Part shown: positions 9,327 to 21,223 of the stretch, piece after piece
How positions within the stretch are numbered: position 1 is the stretch's first letter
How the letters are laid out: the number at the start of each line of letters is the position of its first letter
Assembly (NCBI GenBank): GCA_000611775.1
Contig: KK106981.1
Location: 6,222,312 to 6,286,311 of the forward strand
Reading direction: 5' to 3'
Source of the DNA: Umbilicaria muhlenbergii
Taxonomy: Eukaryota > Ascomycota > Lecanoromycetes > Umbilicariales > Umbilicariaceae
Length of the DNA: 64,000 bases
Made by a program: the position numbers and the translations under genes
The notes under the pieces: model-generated
Told to the model about the DNA's origin: nothing
Databases searched by the model: none
What the model saw: only the letters and a program-made list of their open reading frames with translations

Positions 9327-11838
9327 CTTGCTAGTGAGAGAGTATTGACTGCTGGCAATTGTTAGCAGGACGATAGGTTTGATATAGCAGTTGGCAATTG
9401 GCCGTTATTAATCAGTTTTAGGGCCGTGGAAAGATTGTTCAGCAAGTGGGCACAGAGCCTCGGCCGCGATGCTACACCGACCCCGCGATCCTGCCTTTAC
9501 AGCAGCTGCATGATAACCGCAGTTCTGGATCCGAGAGAAGCCGCAAGATCAGCCAGACGCGATCGCAAATGTTGAACAGCCATAACACTGTCCTGATTGC
9601 TACTGAGGTCTCACGCTCGGTCAGTATTCAGTCGACGACTTGGCTGTCACCACTCGGCCGTCGAGGTACATCGTAGTACATGGACATATTCCGTGTCTTC
9701 GAGCCAAGGCCTTGGCGAGTTCGGAAGCTCTGAGCAGTCTATCCTGGACCTGTCGCATCATCGCATGAGTGTCAGCCGCCGGCCACCCCTCCTCCTCACA
9801 CCCTTGCTGCACCGTTTGCATGCACATAAGAGCGCAACCACCCGAGCATGGGCTACCCAGCCCTTCTATTCGTCAATTGGACAAGAGTGACAGCTACCGT
9901 ACTAACTGCATCTTCCGTGGGTCTGTGGGTGAAACATCAGTGGGCACCAGGGGCCCCCTGAAGGATTGCAATTGATCGTCGATGACGATCTGAAGTGTTC
10001 CACCCTGCTAGTATTGTTTGTTTGGCCGATGTTGCTGCGGTGTTGCCGTCGCCACTAATCACTGAATACTCCGAATTCGTTGAACTGGAAAATAGGCTAC
10101 AGGCCGACGGGGCCTGAGGAGCCTCGGGCAAGATGGAAGCGAATGCGGATATTGCGCATCGTGCGGCCTCATCTTACTGAGGAAGGTAATTTTAAGTTGT
10201 TACTTTGAACAGCTGCACTGCTGCGGGTACCTTCGAGAATGCTTCTAGCTGCGGAGCGGAGAAGAGATTGGTTCTCCACACGGATAGAGTCTTATTTCGT
10301 GATAAATGTGGACATATGAAGATGCTTATGCCCGGAAAACGGGCATTACGGTCAGAGAGTCCTAGTTTTGGGCAGCGAGATTGACAGTATGGCCGTTTAT
10401 GTGGTTTTGCAGAGCATGACTCGAAAAGCTGAGAGTTCTGAGGAACAATGGACAAATGATAGGGCCATTTGCTCTCGAATCACCGTGAGATCACACTACC
10501 ATGATCATACTCAGACAAAGCATTTACTGTGTACTTTTGGCTTGCAAATGGGATATGGAAATTCGCGCAAAACGTTATGAGATTCCCCGGAAAAAGCGGA
10601 CTTGCAAGTACCCGATCCATGAGGCTCCCTTACGAAAACGGCAACAATGAGGCATATAAAAATTTTCGGGTTCCGTACCTTGTACATACAGCGCTGCAGA
10701 AAAAAAGCCGGGGCCAAGTGCAGGAAAAAGCACTTGTAGAGGTAAATGGCTCAATCGCACAAGCGCCGCATTGAGGAAGTACCGAAAGGCTTGGAAGCAG
10801 TTCGCCAAGGTTACAATTTGCATCAAAATTGGTATGGATCTGAGGCATTTTGGTGGCGGGGACGGTAGGCATCCTTCACAAACGCACAAGAATCAAGCGC
10901 TGAGATGGCATCAGGTAACAGATACTTCGTAGCGAGGTCTTATTGGCAGTATAAGCCCGTGTCTTGCTGCGACGGCCGCTCTTGGCTCTTGGATTTCAAT
11001 ATGATCCGCCGTCTTGTCGCCGTGGTGCCAGTCCGAAAAGGCCCAAAAACCTCCTTGTCATCTTTTCCGGCAGAGGTCTGATTCGGCGGCTGGGAGGCAG
11101 ACTCAGCAGAAGGGCCATCCAGACCCCCACAATAAGCGGAGACTGCAGCGAAAGCCAGGCAGTTTAACGAGGCATTCCATGCGCTCTCATAGGCCAGTTC
11201 CGGGCAGTGGACCGCCAAAGCAGGGGCCCACGACAAGGCCGTTGGCATCTCTAAATTTTGCATGGAGCACACCATTATCGTTCTGACTGTCACTAAGCCT
11301 CTTGCATCCTAGAGCAGCGAGTCTATCTGCATGCTCGCTGTTTCGCCCAGACGATGTGCGCACCGGCTGCATAGACAGTAAGGTATCTTGTCCTTCAAAA
11401 GCACTTCCCCTCCACCTCCACCCTCTTCTTCTTCTCATCGCCCGTCTGCCAGCACCAGACCTGAGTATCGCTCCGTCGGGATATTCGTGGTGTATATTGC
11501 GGTCGCGCTCTCAACTCGAAGATCCACTGATTGCGACCGCGGTCTTCGGTGCTACCCGGGCGCACACTGCATGACATCGACCAGATCGGCAGGCGGAAAC
11601 GAGTCGACCGATTAAGTGGGACCCAGCCAGCAGCTGCCCGAAACCTTAGCGAAATTATCATAACAAACGGCCTTCGTTTTTCTTCATCACACAAGCCATC
11701 GTGCTGCCACGACCACTCGACAACCACCTACGCTCTCTTCTTCCTTTTCGCCATCCCGCTGGTTACGATACAGCATCTATCTAGGCTATCGCAGTTCTTT
11801 GGTGATATATCTGCATAGCTTAGGCTTATCGAGCAGCA
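9327..11838. other. long upstream region of PMA1
   Basis: About 2.5 kb without a convincing gene on either strand. The last 250 bases before the PMA1 start are pyrimidine-rich (CTCTCTTCTTCCTTTTCGCC and similar), as in promoters and leaders of strongly expressed fungal genes. Short open frames here lack protein-like composition. The rest may hold distal regulatory sequence or an unrecognised non-coding transcript. Confidence 0.4.
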
Positions 11839-14816
11839 ATGGCCGACATCACCACGGGTGCTCACCACGGTGAATACTCGACGACCACGGGCTCCGCTAC
11901 CACCCCGCCAAACCACCTTGGCCACAACGTCCCCAGTGGTCAATTCGACGGGAACCATGACCACGAGAAGATGGGTCACCACAATCCTATCAAGGAAAAA
12001 GCTCCTGTCGAAGATGAAGAAGAAGAGGAGGACATGGATGCCTTGATCGACGATCTTGAGTCTCAAGACGGTCACGCCGAGGATCTCGAGGAGGAGGAGG
12101 AGACTGAAGCTGGTGGTGCTCGTCCAGTGTCGGAGGAGATGTTGCAGACGGACACTCGCATCGGTCTCACTGAAACAGAGGTCGCTGCCCGAAGAAAGAA
12201 GTATGGTCTCAATCAGATGAAGGAAGAAAAAGAGAACTTGATCCTCAAATTTCTCGGATACTTCATTGGTCCTATCCAATTCGTCATGGAGGTAAGCTAT
12301 TCCACTCGCAATGTGCCGTTGCGACGTTGCGACATTTTCGTGCATCGAGATCGCAGCCTTGCTGATACCGTAGCTCATAGGCCGCCGCTGTCTTGGCTGC
12401 TGGTCTTCAAGATTGGGTCGACTTCGGTGTCATCTGCGCTCTCCTACTGCTCAACGCTTCCGTCGGTTTCATTCAGGAATTCCAAGCTGGTTCTATCGTC
12501 GACGAATTGAAGAAGACTCTCGCGCTTAAGGCTATTGTTCTCCGTGATGGAAGACTGCAGGAAGTCGAAGCTCCCATGGTGGTACCGGGTGATATCCTTC
12601 AGATCGAAGAAGGCACCATCATTCCTGCCGATGGCCGCATTGTTACCGAAGACGCTTTTCTCCAGGTCGACCAGTCTGCCATCACCGGCGAATCTCTTGC
12701 CGTTGACAAACACAAGGGAGACAACTGTTACGCCTCGTCTGCCGTCAAGCGTGGTGAGGCCTTCATGGTTATTAGCGCCACTGGTGACAGCACTTTCGTC
12801 GGGCGTGCTGCTGCTTTGGTCAACGCCGCATCCGGCGGTACTGGTCATTTCACGGAAGTGCTCAATGGTATTGGTACAATTCTGTTGATCCTGGTCATTG
12901 TCACCCTGCTCATCGTCTGGGTATCCTCATTCTACCGGTCAAACCACATCGTCAACATCTTGGAATTCACCCTCGCCATCACCATTATCGGTGTCCCGGT
13001 CGGTCTTCCAGCTGTCGTCACCACTACCATGGCTGTCGGTGCCGCCTACTTGGCCAAGAAGAAGGCCATCGTTCAAAAGCTTTCTGCCATTGAGTCTCTG
13101 GCCGGTGTCGAAATTCTCTGCTCTGACAAGACCGGAACATTGACCAAGAACAAGCTCTCCCTTGCCGAGCCGTACACTGTCTCAGGTGTGGAGCCAGATG
13201 ATCTCATGCTTACTGCTTGTTTGGCGGCATCACGCAAGAAGAAGGGTATCGATGCTATTGACAAGGCATTCTTGAAGTCCCTTCGTTACTACCCCCGCGC
13301 GAAGAGTGTTCTCTCCAAGTACAAGGTCATCGAGTTCCACCCCTTCGATCCCGTCTCGAAGAAGGTCTCCGCTGTTGTCGAATCCCCTCAAGGCGAGCGC
13401 ATTGTCTGTGTCAAAGGTGCTCCATTGTTCGTTCTCAAGACCGTCGAGGAAGACCACCCTATTCCAGAGGAAGTTGACGCTGCCTACAAGAACAAGGTCG
13501 CTGAATTCGCCACTCGTGGTTTCCGCTCTCTCGGTGTCGCTCGTAAGCGTGGAGAAGGGTCATGGGAAATCCTCGGTATAATGCCTTGTGCTGACCCTCC
13601 TCGTCACGACACCGCCAAAACCATCAACGAAGCTAAGACTCTTGGTCTCTCGATCAAGATGTTGACTGGTGACGCCGTCGGTATCGCTCGTGAAACGTCC
13701 CGTCAACTTGGTCTTGGTACGAATGTCTACAACGCTGAGCGTCTCGGTCTTGGTGGAGGAGGAACCATGCCCGGATCCGAGGTCTACGATTTCGTGGAGG
13801 CTGCCGATGGTTTCGCCGAAGTTTTCCCCCAGCACAAGTACAATGTCGTCGAGATTCTCCAGCAACGTGGTTATTTGGTTGCCATGACTGGTGACGGTGT
13901 CAACGATGCCCCATCACTCAAAAAGGCCGACACTGGTATTGCCGTGGAGGGTGCCTCCGATGCTGCGCGTTCCGCCGCCGATATTGTCTTCTTGGCTCCA
14001 GGTCTTTCCGCCATTATCGACGCTCTCAAGACTTCCCGACAGATCTTCCACCGCATGTACGCCTACGTCGTGTACCGTATCGCCCTGTCGCTCCACTTGG
14101 AAATCTTCCTTGGTCTGTGGATCGCTATCCTCAACACCTCCCTCAACTTGGAGCTTGTTGTGTTCATCGCCATCTTCGCCGATATCGCAACTCTCGCCAT
14201 CGCTTACGACAACGCTCCCTTCTCCAAGACACCCGTCAAGTGGAACTTGCCTAAGCTATGGGGTACATCTGTCCTGCTCGGTGTCGTTTTGGCCATCGGT
14301 ACATGGATTGCCCTGACGACCATGTTGGCTGAGAGCGAGAACGGTGGTATCGTCCAGAACTTCGGTAAACGCGATGAAGTCCTGTTCCTCCAGATCTCCC
14401 TCTCTGAGAACTGGCTCATCTTCATCACTCGCGCCAACGGTCCTTTCTGGTCATCCATTCCATCGTGGCAATTGAGCGGTGCTATTTTGGTCGTCGACAT
14501 CATCGCTACTTTCTTCTGTCTCTTCGGTTGGTTCATCGGTGGTCAAACCTCCATTGTCGCCGTCGTCCGTATCTGGATCTTCTCGTTCGGTGTCTTCTGT
14601 GTCTTGGGTGGTCTGTACTATCTCCTTCAGGACTCCGTTGGCTTCGACAACCTTATGCACGGCAAATCACCCAAGAAGAACCAGAAGCAGCGCTCATTGG
14701 AAGACTTCGGTATGTATCCTGTTTCTGTCCGTGCCATCATCGCTCTATAATCGCTAACTTGTGGCACAGTCGTCTCCCTACAACGTGTCTCCACCCAACA
14801 CGAGAAGAGCGCTTGA
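11839..14816 (+). CDS. PMA1: plasma-membrane H+-ATPase (P3A-type)
   Basis: Three exons: 11839-12291, 12381-14709, 14770-14816, with introns of 89 and 60 nt; 942 residues. This is the ATP-driven proton pump that energises the plasma membrane. In order: an acidic cytosolic N-terminus (long Glu/Asp runs), the first membrane helices, the actuator loop with the TGES motif, the M4 helix with [16 protein letters not shown], the phosphorylation site CSDKTGTLT (Asp near residue 400), the nucleotide domain, the hinge [16 protein letters not shown], and the C-terminal helices. The last small exon adds [15 protein letters not shown], the regulatory tail that in yeast contains the phosphorylated Ser/Thr pair controlling activity. 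Without splicing at 14710 this tail would be lost, which supports the model. The length fits Pma1 proteins. Confidence 0.97.
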
Positions 14817-15944
14817 TCGATCACTAACCGAGATAACCCACGCATGACGGGCATGGAAATTGGACGTATGATGGTGTTCAAGAGGGAGTCACAAAATCGA
14901 TAACGGGTGGCGGCTTTTATGACGTTACACCTGCGCGGTCCCTGGCGCACACACATTCTCATCACCTTGTGCTTCCCAATTCTCTTCATGTCCATCCATT
15001 CAAGGTTCATTTCTGTTCTTCGATCCCGGTCGGCCCCCCGCCGGTTTGAGGCACTATTTGCGCGTCTTTACAAACCCTCTGTGCATACTTCTCCATCAAT
15101 GCAAATAGTGCCTCCATCATCAACCGGTCGTACGCTGTGCGTGTGGGAGTTGGCTTTGACTGCGGGATTTGTACGTAGGATTGTCTGAGTAACTTAATAA
15201 TGAATAATAATTTCCACGAACGCGCGAGGATCGATGTTGAGCATTGAGTGATGAGAAGCAGGTTCCTGTTTCGGTCCGACTAGATGAGACGTTCCTAGGG
15301 CTGAGGGCCGGGGACCGAAATCCACTAGAACATCAAATATATTGTAACAGTGATTACACAATATTAAAGGCCCTTCGAATTTCAAGGCCGGTTGTCAGAC
15401 AGTTCATATGCTGATGCTATATCTCTGAAATATTTACAATAAGAGAAAAGTTATTGATGCTGGGGCAGCATTTACAACTCAAAGCATCAACCTGTGAGTG
15501 TCATGTTTTGTCCCCAGCTCTAAGGCCGCCTCACTCGGCTGGTCACATTAGCGCCGGCTTTCGTGGTTTTACTAATGACTCACACAGCTAAGAAACTGTT
15601 GATGGTCCAGAGAATTGACCGTTAACAGTACCGTCCATCATTACAATAGTGCTATTCGCAGCGGCCTCATGACCCAAGATGGAAGACTTGCTGTTGTTTT
15701 ACTAGGTGCACCATCCTCTCCAACCCAGAATAATCCCCACAAAACGCACGCCATTGCCACTCCGTGCCCCGTGAATACCTTTTCATCCCAATCCTGAAAG
15801 CCGAAACACGACTATCGATCCCCTCTCAAATACACTCCTCGCTCGGCACATCATCCACTGCATCACATTGACAGTGCAATAGACGTACATATAGCACATC
15901 GACTCAGTTATCTATCCACTTGATTCCGATTATTCTCTATCGAC
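14817..15944. other. PMA1 downstream region
   Basis: PMA1 3' UTR followed by intergenic sequence. Apart from the inverted repeat at 15041-15127, I see no gene, RNA or repeat. Confidence 0.4.
15041..15127. repeat. inverted repeat downstream of PMA1 (possible hairpin)
   Basis: The 14-base arm GAGGCACTATTTGC at 15048-15061 is perfectly complementary to GCAAATAGTGCCTC at 15101-15114, with 39 nt between. Outer CCGGTT (15041) and AACCGG (ending 15127) extend the pairing after a small bulge. It starts about 225 nt past the PMA1 stop codon, so it could be in the 3' UTR. Confidence 0.7.
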
Positions 15945-16638
15945 ATGTCCCACCCCCTTAGTCCCGCCCCGGTGTTCAAACAGCTTCCCGAGCCAGCCAT
16001 CAAAGCGCTCAGGCTCAAGCTCAAGCACCCTCCAGACCGAAAGTATGTAGGCTGGAAAAAAACAAACCACAAAACGCCTTAACAGGTAAACCTCCGATAG
16101 TGAACGTTACATACGCTGCGTCCCGCCCGCCATGTCTAGCAAATCCCGAGTCATGAGATCATACCCATACCCCACCCAAAGAGCGCCGTGTATACCCCTC
16201 AAGCAAATTTCATACCCGTCCCCAAAGCAAATTCACCGCCTCTCTTTTCGGCACTCCCCCACCACCATCCCAACTCCCCTATTCCCCACTCCACCATCCC
16301 CCCATCGACCCTACCCCCTCCGCCTCCTCTTCCTCCTCCCACTTTCGCCCCCATCCTCCACCAACCCCTGCCCCTGCCCCTCTGTCCCCTCCACCACCGT
16401 CCCCGCCGGACTAGTCGCCTCACTACTGTGCAAACTCTCGACCCTCCCCCCCACTCCCTCCCCCTCCCCATCCATCCCCATCCCGCCCCCGGCATCCCCC
16501 GCAAACCCCATTCCATTCTCCCCCAGCCCCACCGCACCAGTCGGATTATCAAAATCGAAATCCCCCCCCGCCATCCCCCCGTCCCCGAAATCGAACCTCG
16601 CCCCCCCGCCATTATCCCCCCCCGCATCAGCGAAGTAA
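15945..16638 (+). CDS. possible small hypothetical protein, 3' end uncertain
   Basis: A start at 15945 gives MSHPLSPAPVFKQLPEPAIK and continues to a GTATGT donor at 16043. A 58-nt intron with a CTTAAC branch ends at 16100, and the frame resumes as NERYIRCVPPAMSSKSRV. The first 80 or so residues look like real protein and the splice signals are good. Beyond about 16300 the frame is proline-rich and lies antisense to the end of the HSF gene, so the true stop or another intron may come earlier. Without further splicing it would be 211 residues. No family is recognised. Confidence 0.3.
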
Positions 16639-18762
16639 TCCCCACTATTAAAGATCTGATCCAGATCGAGCGGATCGGACGCTCCGCCGTACGCATGTGC
16701 GTCGGTGGCGAGTCCCGGGATAGACCCCGAGGGACTGAGCGGTTGCAATATGTTCGTCAACTGGGCGATTTTGGAATCCTGTTCCTTTTGGGTTTTGTAG
16801 AGGTGGTTGAGTTCGCTGCGGCGCATGGAGAGGTCGGAGAGGTCGGGCATTGGTGGGGGGTTGGGGGAGGTGAGCGCGTTGTTTGTGTTGTGGGTATTGG
16901 GGGTGCCGTTGTTGTTGTTGTTGTTGTTGTTGTTGGTGTTGGTGTCGGTGGCGCTGCCATTGGCGATGAGGCGGAGGACGTCGTTGCGTTGGTTTTGAGT
17001 GAGGGGGGAGTTGCCGTCGGCGGTCTCGAGGTGGGTGAGGGCGGTGGGGAAATCCATATGCGTGCTGCCGGGGAAATTGGAGTTGTTGGCGTTGGCGGAG
17101 TTGATCATGGCCATGATGTCGCGTTCGGGGATTTGACCCTCCCTGTTGGTCGGGATTTGGGGACTCTCGGAGGAGCCGTTGAAGACGTCTTGGTCGAAGA
17201 GTTCTTGTACCGCTCCCGATTGAGCAGGTGATGCGTTTTGGTTCCCAAAAGTGCCGATCGGTACTTGCGCTACGGCTGCGTATGCTCTGGCTTGAGGGCG
17301 TGGTCGAGGACTGTCTGTAGAAGCGGCTGGGGAAGGCGATGCGGATTGTATTTGTCCATTTGACGGCGGTGCCTTGAGGAGTAAGGGTTGCCGCCGGTAC
17401 CGTTGCTGCATCTGACCATGCGAGGTGTTCGTACTTGTGTCCTGGTCTCCATAATCTCCTACGTCTACCACGTTCCCTTGCGGTTGGTTATCGTTTGGTA
17501 GAGCTCCAGCAAACATACTTGCGAAGTTCTGTGCGCCATTGCCCTCTAAGCTTTTGTTGTAGATGGTAGCGAGAAAAGTCAAGATGGCGTTGATAGAACT
17601 CTCGTGTCGGTCATGCCAACTCTGAAATGCGGCCGCTTGCCCATACAGCTGTTCATGTTCTCGTTTGATCTTTGCAATCGCATTGAAGATGACCTGCTGT
17701 TGTTGCCGTACTTGCTGCAACTCTTGATGCACAGCTGAGAGCTCTTCTTGGGGTAGTCCTCCGCCCTGCCCGATCATCAATGGAGGTCGACCATTGCGCG
17801 GATTTTGGTTGTGTTCCACGTAACCTTGGTTTGGTGGCGCCGGACTATCAACTTCATAAGCATCATCACCATCGTCGTCGGCATTTCCATCTCGATCTTC
17901 CTGCTTGAGCTTGGTACCTCCCTTACCGGGTCCTTTCCCTTGAGGATTCTTTGGCTTCTGGATCAGCCAAAGCAGGTTTGGTCGGCCGCGCTTGAAATAC
18001 GGGTTGTAGTATTCGCTGGGGCTCTTGTGTTTCTTCTCACTTGATCGCATCGAGTTGTCTGATAAGCCGACTTTCTTGTGGAAACCATACATGTTAAGCT
18101 GCCGTACAAATGACGCATAGTTGTTGTGTTTATACAACTCGGGGATCAGCGTCTTCGCAAATTCGTCTTCGTCAAGAACTATAAACGAGTCTCCTGAATC
18201 TGACCACCTTATCATATCTTTATTCCGTGGTTCGTCGAGGAAACTAGAGACGGCTGTTAGTTATACAAGGTTGCGAGCCGGAAGCCTACAACAGGGCCTA
18301 CCTGCTCAATTTCTGTACAAATGGAGGTATCGGCTTCCGTTTCGCTTGCGCATCTCTTTTCGCAATGAGGGCTTTCCGTTCAAGCTCTTCATCATCATTT
18401 ACCCATGCCTCATCCCCAGGTTGCTGTGTGATTCCTTCCCCAAATGTAGGCCATGCATCGTTGTTGGCGGTGCTGGCACCTGCTCTAGTGACTAGTTGCT
18501 GATTGGCAGGTCTTCTGGCGAGTTGGTTCGAGGTTTGAGTGGTTTTCTCCTGCGGTTGGGCCATGCCGTTGTAGAGGTTTGGACTGAAACTGCCCGTTGG
18601 ATCAGGGTAGCCGGATCCCCCGTTCATCTGTGGATTTTGGCCCCATCGTAGATACTGATCATTCGGCAGTTGGGGCGCGCCCGCACTGTAGTTCATTGTC
18701 GGTTGCTCAACGATCGGGGAGGCTCCAGGCGCTGGTCGTTTCCGCGAACCCGCCTGAGGCAT
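16311..18762 (-). CDS. HSF1: heat shock transcription factor (HSF1 type)
   Basis: Two exons: 18762-18302 and 18243-16311 (58-nt intron); 797 residues. The junction falls inside the DNA-binding domain and restores PPFVQKLSSFLDEPRNKDM followed by IRWSDSGDSFIV. The winged-helix domain (about residues 146-250) also contains FVRQLNMYGFHKK, the recognition helix region, and SEYYNPYFKRGRPNLLW. A heptad-repeat trimerisation coil follows (about 321-385: QELQQVRQQQQ...IKREHEQLYGQA). The rest is a long disordered activation region with an Asn run, a Gly/Asp-rich stretch and a basic end (SGRRKRRRRG). It binds heat-shock elements as a trimer in the nucleus; Hsp60 at the right edge of this window belongs to a classical target class. 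The 150-residue N-terminal extension is typical of fungal Hsf1. Confidence 0.93.
16908..16935 (-). repeat. GTT/AAC microsatellite encoding polyasparagine in HSF1
   Basis: Nine GTT units on the plus strand, read as Asn codons (AAC) on the coding strand within the activation region. Such tracts are length-unstable. Confidence 0.85.
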
Positions 18763-19633
18763 CCGTGGTGTAGCCTTGTTCAGCTTGACGTAACGCAGAC
18801 CGGTAGAAGTCGCTCTAGGAAAGTCCTTCTGAACGTAGGTGCTAGCTGTCGCCCTCTTCGATCAAGCGGCCAAATTCCGAGGCTTCCTGCACCTCCCCAG
18901 TAGATCGGCCACCCTCGAGTTCAGGTTATTTTCCAGCTCTTGAAATCTGTATGCGATACGCTTCGTGAAGCTAAGTCGTGAGGAATGAGAAATGTTGGTG
19001 GTTTAGGCAACAGGCAGCGGGGTGAGGCTTAATGTATAGAAGGCATCCGGCGCATCCAAAGGGAAGGCCTTGGTCAACGTTCGGCGGTGGGAGGAGGTTC
19101 CGGTGGAATCTATTGTCCCAGACAAGGGGCTGAAACTGAGGAACTGAAAGACTTATTGTTCGTAGGGAGACGAGTGTACGGAAAGCTGCAGAGTGGAGGC
19201 GCAAGGTGCGTTAGGGTGGTGAGAAAGAGGGAGTTAAAGTGAAACAAGCGTGGGCCGCGGTCAATGGTCGCGGCGCATGAAAGGCATGGGTATAAGGAGA
19301 GGAGGCAAGGCAATTAGCTCAGAGCATTGACATGACGGCCCTTTGACGTGATGAGACAGCGGTGTTGATACTTTTCGTAGAAAGCTCCGGTTGAATTAGC
19401 CTGATGCGCCTGATGCAAGCTCGCTGCCATCATTCTTTCGTCAAGGCTCGGGAATATGATTGTCCGTCTCCTGATTCGCCGAGTCCATTAACCCACTAAC
19501 GACGCCGCAGCGACAGGGCAAGATTCATCGGCCTGCCCTTCTCTACTGTGACTGCGAACACGAAACAATACATCTCTTTCTTGTGATACCATGATTATAC
19601 TTCTCATGATACACATAGACATGTACGCTCAAC
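18763..19633. other. intergenic region upstream of HSF1
   Basis: Holds the HSF1 promoter and leader plus the 3' end of CWC27. No gene recognised; I did not find a convincing heat-shock element by eye. Confidence 0.4.
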
Positions 19634-21223
19634 TCATCCCCGCTCCCCAGCCTTCCTATCCGGCACGCGACCTCTGTCACGGTCTTTGCCCCACGCCGTA
19701 CTGCTACTCCCACCCCTCGCCATCTTCTTCACCCTTTGCTCCTCCTTGATGTCCCTGGCCTTCTCTCGCGGGTCAATGACCATCAACTCCTCCTCGTTCT
19801 TCTTCTTCCAATTCAAATCCTTCCCTAATCTATCCTTCTCGAAACTAAGCGCATGCGACATCCAACCCTTGTCGTCGTCGTCCTGGGCCGCTGCAGCATC
19901 TGTACTGTGTTTGTCCCACGATTGGCAGGACTGGCAGTTGGCAATGAAATGCAGGTCGCAAAGGTGGGCTTCTTCATCATCTTCTGCCTCAGCATTACCA
20001 TTGCCGTTGAAAGTCGGCTTCCCGTTCCCATCTTCGCGGACCGGAGAAGCTTCGGGTTCCGTCTCGGGAGGTGCCTTCTCAAGCTTAGCGCGGAAAGCGT
20101 TGAGAATACTCAACGCTTGTGAATCGCTTGCAGCGTCGCCATTAGCTCCATGTTTCCTCTTCCTACCACGCATGGCGTTTTCAGGTATCATTTGCTCAAG
20201 GGCCGACTTCTTGCGACCTGATTCTGCAGGTGCTGCAGGGATATTGCGTCTCATCGATGCTTTCAGCTCGGCGATCTGGGCGTTGGTACGATCAAGCAGG
20301 GACGAAACTTTGCCCATCTCTACCGGCTCGGGAGAAGTGGTTGGAGATCTTGATGGCTTTTCATCATTCGGCAGCGGTAATTGTGTAGCAGGATCGGGTT
20401 TCGCGTTAGGTGCAGGCGAGAGAGATCTAGATAACTTCCGTCTGAGTGGCTTTGCGGCCTGTTTATTGGGTGCCTTGGAGTCCGCACTCGCAGCGTCGAC
20501 GTCATTGGTGTCTCCAACAACGAGCTTCGTATTGAATTTGGCCTTTTTGACCACTTGTGACGTTTCAGCCTCCTCTCCCTCCTCGCCTCCAAAGCTCAAC
20601 AACATCTTGGCCGCCTTCTTCTTCGACTTCTTTGCTCCTGCCTTGTCCTCCCCCACCGTCGCCTTCGCTTTCACTTCCCTTCGTACCATATCCTCGAATG
20701 GGTTGACCAATACCTCCGTCTCCACAATCTTCGTTGGAAACAGCGGCCTCTCGCTGCCCTCGCCGCCTACTAATTCCGCCTCCCCCATCTTCATAAGATT
20801 GTAAATCGTATCACCCACCACGCGCCCAAATATTGTATTCCTGCCATCCAGCTCTGCCGTCTTCCCCAACGTCAAGAAAAATTGACTTCCATTGTCATTT
20901 TTCCGACCCGTGTTTGCCATTCCCAGTAACCCTCTCCTATTGAATTTGAGTCGACTGTGAAACTCATCTGCGAAGAGGCCGCTATCGTAAATCGCCTCCC
21001 CACCTTCCCCGGTGCCGGTGGGATCACCACCTTGAACGATGAAGCCTGGCACAAGGCGATGGAATATTGTATTGTCATAGTAGCCGTCTAGACATAGCTG
21101 TAGGAAGTTGCGAGATGTGAGGGGCGTTTGCTTGGCAAAGAGCTCGAGGAGAATGTCGCCAGAGGTGGTTTTGAGTACCACCTTGGCGCTGGGTTGGGGT
21201 TCCAGATTGTATAGCGAACTCAT
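19634..21223 (-). CDS. CWC27: spliceosome-associated cyclophilin Cwc27
   Basis: 529 residues in one exon. The start is set at 21223 (MSSLYNLEPQPSAKVVL), where family members begin, rather than ten codons upstream. Residues 1 to about 180 form a cyclophilin fold: FHRLVPGFIVQGGDPTGTG, then NGSQFFLTLGKTAELDGRN. At the position of the catalytic Trp of cyclophilin A there is Glu (AELDG), as known for human CWC27, which lacks isomerase activity. The C-terminal half is charged and disordered (KKSKKKAAK, basic/Ser-rich) with a DWKKKNEEELMVIDPREK-type end. Cwc27 joins the spliceosome around activation and works with Cwc22 in eukaryotes. A spliceosome role fits this intron-rich genome. Confidence 0.92.
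   Translation of the reverse strand: MSSLYNLEPQPSAKVVLKTTSGDILLELFAKQTPLTSRNFLQLCLDGYYDNTIFHRLVPGFIVQGGDPTGTGEGGEAIYDSGLFADEFHSRLKFNRRGLLGMANTGRKNDNGSQFFLTLGKTAELDGRNTIFGRVVGDTIYNLMKMGEAELVGGEGSERPLFPTKIVETEVLVNPFEDMVRREVKAKATVGEDKAGAKKSKKKAAKMLLSFGGEEGEEAETSQVVKKAKFNTKLVVGDTNDVDAASADSKAPNKQAAKPLRRKLSRSLSPAPNAKPDPATQLPLPNDEKPSRSPTTSPEPVEMGKVSSLLDRTNAQIAELKASMRRNIPAAPAESGRKKSALEQMIPENAMRGRKRKHGANGDAASDSQALSILNAFRAKLEKAPPETEPEASPVREDGNGKPTFNGNGNAEAEDDEEAHLCDLHFIANCQSCQSWDKHSTDAAAAQDDDDKGWMSHALSFEKDRLGKDLNWKKKNEEELMVIDPREKARDIKEEQRVKKMARGGSSSTAWGKDRDRGRVPDRKAGERG

Noticed and set aside
11728-12378. 216-residue minus-strand frame over the start of PMA1
   Set aside because: Antisense of the acidic Pma1 N-terminus and crosses its intron; no family resemblance.
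16188-17231. 347-residue open frame on the plus strand
   Set aside because: It is antisense to HSF1 and consists of proline-rich and valine/glycine-rich low complexity mirrored from that gene's codon bias.
19686-20804. 372-residue open frame opposite CWC27
   Set aside because: Shadow of the Cwc27 coding strand; serine/leucine-rich without domain features.
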